A DNA stretch of 5,031 nt, taken from Candidatus Cloacimonadota bacterium. GTDB lineage: Bacteria; Cloacimonadota; Cloacimonadia; Cloacimonadales; TCS61. The notes under the pieces were generated by a model. It saw only the letters and a program-made list of their open reading frames with translations, had not been told where the DNA came from and searched no databases. The stretch's first letter is position 1; each line of letters opens with the position of its first letter. The stretch spans positions 1-5,031 of the forward strand of contig JAGGWC010000242.1 in assembly GCA_021157645.1 (NCBI GenBank). The letters run 5' to 3'. Positions 1 through 5,031 of this stretch are shown here, piece after piece. A program made the translations under genes and the position numbers.

Positions 1-135
1 TTTACCATCTATCTTTTCAGCTGCACGAATTTCTCCTGTGTTAAGTTTATTTCTGAATTCCAAGAATAATTTTTTATCAGCATCACAATAATTATTTTTG
101 TTATACAATTCAAGAATTTGGGATTTTAAACTCAT
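1..135 (-). CDS. dapD: Probable tetrahydrodipicolinate N-succinyltransferase, N-terminal fragment (3' end outside window)
   Basis: DapD transfers succinyl from succinyl-CoA to tetrahydrodipicolinate in the cytoplasm, in the succinylase branch of diaminopimelate and lysine synthesis. Only the first 45 residues are visible, and the frame is open to the left edge. The fragment begins MSLKSQILELYN and ends GEIRAAEKIDGK. The short helical start followed by a G-x-(I/L)-R-(A/V)-A-E-K-I-D-G segment matches the N-terminal domain of DapD, which in E. coli reads ALRVAEKIDG at the equivalent place. The catalytic left-handed beta-helix (hexapeptide repeats) would lie outside the window, so the call rests on this N-terminal motif alone. 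The ATG at 133-135 is chosen because a strong AGGAG site sits 6 nt upstream. The gene begins 9 nt after the uvrA stop in the same direction, so co-transcription and possibly translational coupling with uvrA are likely. Another protein with a similar N-terminus cannot be excluded. Confidence 0.75.
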   Translation of the reverse strand, partial: MSLKSQILELYNKNNYCDADKKLFLEFRNKLNTGEIRAAEKIDGK

Positions 136-140
136 TATTT

Positions 141-146
141 ACTCCT
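141..146 (-). promoter_or_regulatory. Shine-Dalgarno site of the dapD-like gene, overlapping the uvrA stop codon
   Basis: On the minus strand the sequence reads TAGGAGTAAATAATG. AGGAG lies 6 nt before the ATG of the dapD-like gene, close to ideal spacing. The AG of this site is also the last two bases of the uvrA TAG stop (145-147). Ribosomes terminating on uvrA therefore sit directly over the next initiation site, an arrangement that commonly supports translational coupling or re-initiation. The coupling itself is inferred. Confidence 0.8.
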
Positions 147-2967
147 ATAAAATCTCTTTCAAAAATCTACCGGTAAACGATCTCTTGATCTTTGCAACTT
201 CTTCAGGAGTGCCGGTTGCTACAACCTTTCCACCTTCATCTCCACCTTCCGGTCCAAGATCGATAATATGATCAGCACATTTTATTACATCCAGGTTGTG
301 CTCGATCACAATTACAGTATTTCCCATTGAAACTAATCTGTGAAGAACTTTTAATAATTTTTTTATATCATCAAAGTGCAATCCGGTTGTGGGTTCATCC
401 AGAATGTAAAGTGTTTTGCCTGTGCTTGTTTTGCTAAGTTCACGTGAAAGTTTGATCCTTTGAGCTTCTCCACCGGATAGTGTTGTAGAAGCCTGTCCAA
501 GTTTTACATAATCCATTCCAACTTCTTTCAAAGTTTGTAGAATTTTATATATTTTAGGAACTTTATCGAATATCTTAATTGCTTCCTGAACATCCATTTT
601 AAGCACATCTGCTATGCTGTAACCTTTATATTTTACTGCTAAAGTTTCTTTGTTATAACGTGTTCCGTTACAAACTTCACATTTTACATAAATGTCGGGT
701 AAAAAATGCATCTCGATCTGTTTTACACCACCACCACTACAAGCTTCACATCTTCCACCTTTTACATTAAAAGAAAATCTTCCAGGTTTATAACCCCGTA
801 ATTTTGCAGCAGGTGTTTGAGAAAACAGGTTTCGGATTGGATCAAAAAGTTTTGTGTAAGTTGCAGGATTAGAACGTGGAGTTCGTCCAATAGGTTGTTG
901 ATCTATGTTTATAACTTTATCAAAATATTCATAACCTTTTATTTTATTGAAACGACCTTGTTTCCTATTTGAATTATTTAGCTCTTTTGCCATCGCCGGA
1001 TATAATATCTGATTGATCAGAGAGCTTTTACCAGAACCTGAAACACCAGTAACACAAGTGAATGAACCAACTGGTATATCAACATTGATATTTTTGAGAT
1101 TATTTTGTAAAGCACCGGTTATTGTTAATTTACGTTTATCTGATTTTAATCTTTCTTCCGGTATTTCGATACTTAATTTTCCTGTTAAGTATTTCCCAGT
1201 TATAGATTTTCTTGATCTCAGTAGCTGTTCAATATTTCCTTGGAAAACGATCTCTCCACCATAGATTCCGGCTTGAGGCCCAATATCAATTATTTGATCG
1301 GCTGTTCTTATCATTTGCTCATCATGCTCAACAACGATAACGGTGTTCCCAATATCACGCAGATGAAGCAACATATTTATTAATCTTGTATTGTCACGTT
1401 GATGTAATCCAATAGTTGGTTCATCTAATATATACATAACGCCAACAAGGCTGCTTCCGATTTGACTTGCCAGTCTTATTCTTTGCGATTCCCCACCGGA
1501 TAAAGTCGGAGCCCTCCTATCTAGAGTAAGATAATGCAGTCCCACATTTACAAGAAAATTAAGACGATTATTTATCTCTTTAAGAACTTCCTCAGCAATT
1601 AATTTATCGTTTCCAGTAAGTTTAAGATTTTCAAAAAACTCAATTGCATTACTAATTGACATTGTAGTTATTTCATTGATAGATAATCCAGCGATCTTAA
1701 CAGCCAGACTTTCCTTGCGGAGTTTCTTTCCTTTACATTCAGGGCATTCTTTGTTGCCAATATATTTAATATAATATTTGCGCATGTATTCAGATTTCGT
1801 TTCGTTCATTCTGCGTGAAAGTGTGGGGATTATTCCTTCGAAAGCTGATAGAAATGAACCTGATCCACTTTTTGAACTCCACTCAAATCTGATCTTTTGT
1901 CCTCTGGAACCAAATAGTAAAAGATTTTTTACAGTTACGGAAAGTTCTTCCCAGGGATCATTGAGTGAAAAACCATATTCTCTTGAAATTGCCCTGAGTT
2001 TTTTTAACTGCCAACTACTTTTTTTCTTATTTAATGTTCCCCAATATACTACAGCTCCTTCCATTATTGAAAGTGATTTATCGGGAATTATAAGGTCAGG
2101 ATCAAATTCCATTTTTGTTCCAAGACCATTACAAGATCTGCACATGCCAATTGGATTATTAAAAGAAAAATGTTGTGGAGAAAGTTCAGGATATCCAATT
2201 CCGCAATTTGAGCAAGAATTGGCTTCAGATAGATTCTCAACTCGATTTTCATCAATATAATCTATCTTAATAAAACCATTAGTCAGTTTTAAGGCAGTTT
2301 CAACAGAATCGATCAATCTTGAACGAATACTGTCTTTTAAAACAAGCCGATCTACCACAATATCTATATTATGCTTACTCTTTTTATCGAGAGTGATCTT
2401 TTCACTAAGTTGTCGCATAATACCATTGATCTTCACGCGAACGAAACCTTCGCTCCTGGCTTCTTCCAGTTCCTCTTTGTGTTCACCTTTTCGGTTTTGA
2501 ACAATTGGTGCAAGTATTTGTAGCCGAGTTTTATCGGGATTTAATAAAATGTGATCTACCAGTTGATCAACAGTTTGAGATCCAACAGGATCACCACATT
2601 TATAACAGTATTGCTTACCAATTCGAGCATAAAGGATTCTTAAATAATCATAGATTTCTGTAACAGTTCCAACTGTTGAACGGGGATTTTTACTTGTTGC
2701 TTTCTGCTCAATGGAAATAGCAGGAGAGAGTCCTTCGATGTAATCTACTTTAGGTTTTTCCATTTGTCCTAAGAATTGGCGAGCATAAGCAGAAAGTGAT
2801 TCTACATATCTGCGTTGTCCTTCTGCATAAAGTGTATCAAAAGCAAGCGATGATTTACCGGAACCGGAAACACCAGTAACAATGACCAGTTTATTTCTGG
2901 GAATCTTTATATCGATATTTTTGAGATTATGTTCCCGTGCACCTTTGATGTAAATTTCTGTTTTCAT
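145..2967 (-). CDS. uvrA: UvrABC system protein A (excinuclease ABC subunit A)
   Basis: UvrA is the damage-sensing ATPase of nucleotide excision repair. As a dimer it scans DNA with UvrB and loads UvrB at lesions, after which UvrC cuts. The protein has 940 residues, the same length as E. coli UvrA, and carries two ABC ATPase modules. Module 1 has Walker A GVSGSGKS (32-39), signature LSGGESQR (489-496), Walker B YILDEP (512-517) and H-loop His548. Module 2 has Walker A GVSGSGKS (641-648), signature LSGGEAQR (830-837), Walker B YILDEP (854-859) and His890. Zinc-binding CxxC pairs are C252/C255 with C276/C279, and C740/C743 with C763/C766. Further pairs C121/C124 and C408/C411 are present. The UvrB-interaction and DNA-binding insertions lie between Walker A and signature of module 1. 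A TTG one codon upstream (2970) is in frame, but ATG at 2967 is preferred: it has better spacing to the purine-rich GTGAGAG and gives the usual MKxxIxIKGAREHNL start. No frameshift or missing key residue was seen. It follows the DUF2723 gene by 24 nt. Confidence 0.98.
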   Translation of the reverse strand: MKTEIYIKGAREHNLKNIDIKIPRNKLVIVTGVSGSGKSSLAFDTLYAEGQRRYVESLSAYARQFLGQMEKPKVDYIEGLSPAISIEQKATSKNPRSTVGTVTEIYDYLRILYARIGKQYCYKCGDPVGSQTVDQLVDHILLNPDKTRLQILAPIVQNRKGEHKEELEEARSEGFVRVKINGIMRQLSEKITLDKKSKHNIDIVVDRLVLKDSIRSRLIDSVETALKLTNGFIKIDYIDENRVENLSEANSCSNCGIGYPELSPQHFSFNNPIGMCRSCNGLGTKMEFDPDLIIPDKSLSIMEGAVVYWGTLNKKKSSWQLKKLRAISREYGFSLNDPWEELSVTVKNLLLFGSRGQKIRFEWSSKSGSGSFLSAFEGIIPTLSRRMNETKSEYMRKYYIKYIGNKECPECKGKKLRKESLAVKIAGLSINEITTMSISNAIEFFENLKLTGNDKLIAEEVLKEINNRLNFLVNVGLHYLTLDRRAPTLSGGESQRIRLASQIGSSLVGVMYILDEPTIGLHQRDNTRLINMLLHLRDIGNTVIVVEHDEQMIRTADQIIDIGPQAGIYGGEIVFQGNIEQLLRSRKSITGKYLTGKLSIEIPEERLKSDKRKLTITGALQNNLKNINVDIPVGSFTCVTGVSGSGKSSLINQILYPAMAKELNNSNRKQGRFNKIKGYEYFDKVINIDQQPIGRTPRSNPATYTKLFDPIRNLFSQTPAAKLRGYKPGRFSFNVKGGRCEACSGGGVKQIEMHFLPDIYVKCEVCNGTRYNKETLAVKYKGYSIADVLKMDVQEAIKIFDKVPKIYKILQTLKEVGMDYVKLGQASTTLSGGEAQRIKLSRELSKTSTGKTLYILDEPTTGLHFDDIKKLLKVLHRLVSMGNTVIVIEHNLDVIKCADHIIDLGPEGGDEGGKVVATGTPEEVAKIKRSFTGRFLKEIL

Positions 2968-2971
2968 CAAT

Positions 2972-2978
2972 CTCTCAC
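2972..2978 (-). promoter_or_regulatory. Likely ribosome binding site of uvrA
   Basis: The minus strand reads GTGAGAGATTGATG before uvrA. The purine-rich GTGAG/GAGAG lies 4 to 6 nt ahead of the ATG at 2967 but only 1 to 3 nt ahead of the alternative TTG at 2970. This favours the ATG start. The site is weaker than the AGGAG of the following gene. Confidence 0.5.
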
Positions 2979-2991
2979 AAAGTGCATCGGA

Positions 2992-5031
2992 TTATTGAAG
3001 CTCCTTTAATTGAGCAATATAGGAATCAATCTCAACAGAATCCTGGTATTCACGAATCTTCTCAAATAAGTTAATTCCTCTTTCAATTTCATTAGTGTAG
3101 ATTGCAGATTGGTAGATGAGCTGTGTAATATTTTTATCTGTTCGACCATAATAAACAGCTTTTTCTAAATAAGAAAAACCTTTTTCAATTTCATCGGAAT
3201 CAAACGAATTAAATGAAGCTTCTGCATAGATTTGAGAAAGTCCTTTGTAGAACCTGCTTTTTTGATCAATGAAGTCTATTGCTTTTTCCATGTACTTAAT
3301 TGCATTTTCATAATCATTTTTTGAATGAGCAAATCTGGAAGTTCGCATGAATGCAGCACCATAATTGTTTAAAAGCCTTTTCATATTTGTATCTTTATAG
3401 ATCGAATCATCCAAAATGCCACGGTAAGAATATACTGAATCAATATTTGTTACTAATCTTTCCATATCAAATTGATCTTTACCCCTTACTGGAACGAGTC
3501 TGCTTACCATTCCTTCATTTCTGAGAAATTCATTAAACCCTATAGGATCTGGTGTAGTTACGGCGAAATAAATAGGTCGTTTCCCATAATTATCTTTAAT
3601 TATTTGAATTACAGCGAGATCTTTCACATATAAGATCACATCTTTCGGGAAAGTAACAACAAATTCATCTCCCTTAACGGTGCCAGTTATTTTTAGGAAA
3701 GTTTCTTGGGGAATTCTTCTGGGATATAGAGCAGTTCTTGGATCATCTTGACATAGATCAATATCTCTTTCAGGAAGGTTAAATTCTACTCCTTCATGAT
3801 CTCTCAATTGTTTGATATACCAAGGTGTATTTAGCAAACTCAAATTCGCAATTGTTACATCTTTTCTAATACCTCTACCTTGTTCATTTTTATACTCTAT
3901 TGCTTTAGAAATTAGAGCCTCAGTTTTTTCTGTAGGAGTAGTAATTTGCTGGTAAAGTTTTCCGTTAATATCTTTATAGTCAATTTTTGTAGAAGGAATA
4001 TACTCTTTGGCAGCAGGATCAAAAACAGCTTGAGCATACCAGACTGGGAATGTGTCATTATCTCCATTTGTAAAAATAATGGCATTTTCTTCTACACTAT
4101 TTAGAATGTTCTGCCCATAATCAAGAGCAATATATTCTCTGGAACGATCGTGAATAAAATACTGGGAAGCAAGATTAATAACAGGAAGAGCCAGAACTAA
4201 CATGATTAGTAATCCTGTTAAAATCTTCCCCTTTTTCCTGACAAGATCAATCAAGGCAATTGAGCCGATTGCCATCCATACAGTCCAAAAATTATAAGCT
4301 GTTGTGAAAAAATAATCACGCTCTCTAACTTCTGCATCCGATAGATTTATAACAAAAACCATTGCAATAGAGACCATAAACATAAATGAGAAGAAATAAG
4401 CAAAAGAATGCTTATTTTTCTTAAAATGATAATAAGCTCCACCAAAACCAAGAAAAGTTATTATTAAATTTGATAACAATTGAATAAATGCTTTTGGAGC
4501 ATGCAACCATTGAGTTAAGGTTTCCGTATGAAAAAATTGCCAGCTAAAGTAGGTAAGAAATTGATCTTTTATTTGGTAGAAAAATGTAGCTCGTCGAACA
4601 AACATACTGGTTACACCATATTGTCTTCTGAGAATATAATCTGTAAAAAGTTTTAAATTATGCGGATATCCTTCATTAATAAATGGTCTATGAGAAGCTC
4701 TGATGTAAAGGAATAGGTGAGTAGAAACCGCCACTCCAATTAGGAATAGAGCAAATAACCAGACTTTTGTTGAAACCTTTCCTCTTAAATGATATACAAG
4801 AATTCCTAAGAAACCAACAGCAAACATAATCTTGGGTAGATCCGGTATATGTATTGATTTACCAATATTTAAAAAGATAATATAAATAGCAAACAATCCT
4901 AAAATGTATATAACAACACGTCTCCAAAATGTTGAAGTTCGAATTGAACTTTTTAAAATTGGATAAACAGCAATGAATAAAACTGCCGGGGCAATTTGAA
5001 GTGAAGTTTGATGAATACCAAAACCAAGAAA
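2992..5031 (-). CDS. DUF2723 / TMEM260-like membrane protein, probable protein O-mannosyltransferase (5' end outside window)
   Basis: This is the C-terminal 679 residues of a multi-pass membrane protein. The frame is open to the right edge, so the start is not visible; a TTG at 4896 is internal, not a true start. Residues are numbered here from the edge. The first part has about eight hydrophobic segments (roughly 1-26, 38-54, 67-82, 89-109, 182-201, 210-228, 247-262 and 270-290). Family motifs are LGFGIHQTSL near the edge, IRASHRPFINEG (110-121) then RRQYG, RERDYFF (236-242), TNGDNDTFPVWY (321-332), NLSLLNTPWYIKQLRD (396-411) and KRPIYFAVT (484-492). The last 130 residues are helical with TPR-like repeats, for example YENAIKYMEKAIDF and GFSYLEKAVYYG. 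The human relative TMEM260 is a protein O-mannosyltransferase with a GT-C fold, so an inner-membrane glycosyltransferase using a lipid-linked sugar and acting on exported proteins is a reasonable inference. The catalytic acidic residues of the first loop would lie upstream of the window and cannot be checked. An apparent insertion follows the NGDNDTFP motif. The gene ends 24 nt before uvrA. Confidence 0.85.
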   Translation of the reverse strand, partial: FLGFGIHQTSLQIAPAVLFIAVYPILKSSIRTSTFWRRVVIYILGLFAIYIIFLNIGKSIHIPDLPKIMFAVGFLGILVYHLRGKVSTKVWLFALFLIGVAVSTHLFLYIRASHRPFINEGYPHNLKLFTDYILRRQYGVTSMFVRRATFFYQIKDQFLTYFSWQFFHTETLTQWLHAPKAFIQLLSNLIITFLGFGGAYYHFKKNKHSFAYFFSFMFMVSIAMVFVINLSDAEVRERDYFFTTAYNFWTVWMAIGSIALIDLVRKKGKILTGLLIMLVLALPVINLASQYFIHDRSREYIALDYGQNILNSVEENAIIFTNGDNDTFPVWYAQAVFDPAAKEYIPSTKIDYKDINGKLYQQITTPTEKTEALISKAIEYKNEQGRGIRKDVTIANLSLLNTPWYIKQLRDHEGVEFNLPERDIDLCQDDPRTALYPRRIPQETFLKITGTVKGDEFVVTFPKDVILYVKDLAVIQIIKDNYGKRPIYFAVTTPDPIGFNEFLRNEGMVSRLVPVRGKDQFDMERLVTNIDSVYSYRGILDDSIYKDTNMKRLLNNYGAAFMRTSRFAHSKNDYENAIKYMEKAIDFIDQKSRFYKGLSQIYAEASFNSFDSDEIEKGFSYLEKAVYYGRTDKNITQLIYQSAIYTNEIERGINLFEKIREYQDSVEIDSYIAQLKELQ
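3877..4020 (-). other. Apparent insertion of about 48 residues within the DUF2723 protein
   Basis: In the DUF2723 proteins I recall, the NGDNDTFPxWY motif is followed within a few residues by a (G)(I/V)R.DV..xNLSLLNT motif. Here the two are separated by an extra hydrophilic stretch, from DPAAKEYIPSTKIDYK to EYKNEQG, before RGIRKDVTIANLSLLNT resumes. It stays in frame, has no stop, and contains a likely amphipathic helix (TEKTEALISKAIEYKNEQ). It probably lies in the soluble domain after the last membrane segment. Boundaries are approximate and come from memory of the family, not an alignment. Confidence 0.5.

Noticed and set aside
1013..1264. Plus-strand open frame of 83 codons
   Set aside because: It lies wholly antisense to the well-conserved second ATPase module of uvrA and has no recognisable domain. 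It is a shadow of the real gene.
1778..2260. Plus-strand open frame of 160 codons
   Set aside because: It is antisense to the zinc-binding and insertion region of uvrA, its translation resembles no family I know, and it is explained by codon bias on the opposite strand.
2968..2970. TTG as the uvrA start, one codon before the ATG
   Set aside because: It would leave only 1 to 3 nt to the purine-rich ribosome binding site, and the ATG gives the usual UvrA N-terminus.
2968..2991. Possible promoter or terminator between the DUF2723 gene and uvrA
   Set aside because: The 24 nt gap holds no hairpin with a U-run and no room for -35 and -10 boxes. Only a weak ribosome binding site is visible.
4894..4896. 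TTG as the start of the DUF2723 gene
   Set aside because: The same frame continues without a stop to the right edge and encodes family-like sequence (LGFGIHQTSLQIAPAVLF), so this codon is an internal leucine.

Overview
The window is an AT-rich bacterial fragment (about one third G+C by eye) coding almost end to end on the minus strand. In transcription order it carries the 3' part of a membrane protein gene of the DUF2723 / TMEM260-like family, a complete uvrA, and the first 45 codons of a gene that looks like dapD. The gaps are only 24 nt and 9 nt. I see no terminator or convincing promoter between the genes, so one polycistronic transcript is likely.

Layout: positions 2992-5031 hold 679 residues of the DUF2723 protein, whose start lies beyond the right edge. 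Positions 145-2967 hold a 940-residue UvrA with both ATPase modules and all expected cysteine pairs intact. Positions 1-135 hold the N-terminus of the putative DapD, which runs off the left edge. The uvrA stop codon overlaps the ribosome binding site of the dapD-like gene. No RNA genes, mobile elements, CRISPR arrays or long repeats were seen, and no stretch over 300 bases lacks a gene.

Organism: DUF2723 proteins with the motifs seen here are, from family knowledge, most typical of Bacteroidota and neighbouring FCB-group phyla. Together with the low G+C and a succinylase-type lysine pathway gene, this suggests an FCB-group bacterium, possibly Cloacimonadota or a similar uncultured lineage. 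That is inference from motifs, not a phylogenetic result.

The three genes do not form an obvious pathway: surface or periplasmic glycosylation (probable), nucleotide excision repair, and lysine/diaminopimelate synthesis. It looks like a compact housekeeping gene string. I found no sign of a new biological system. The points most worth a second look are an apparent insertion of about 48 residues in the DUF2723 protein and the stop/ribosome-binding-site overlap between uvrA and dapD.
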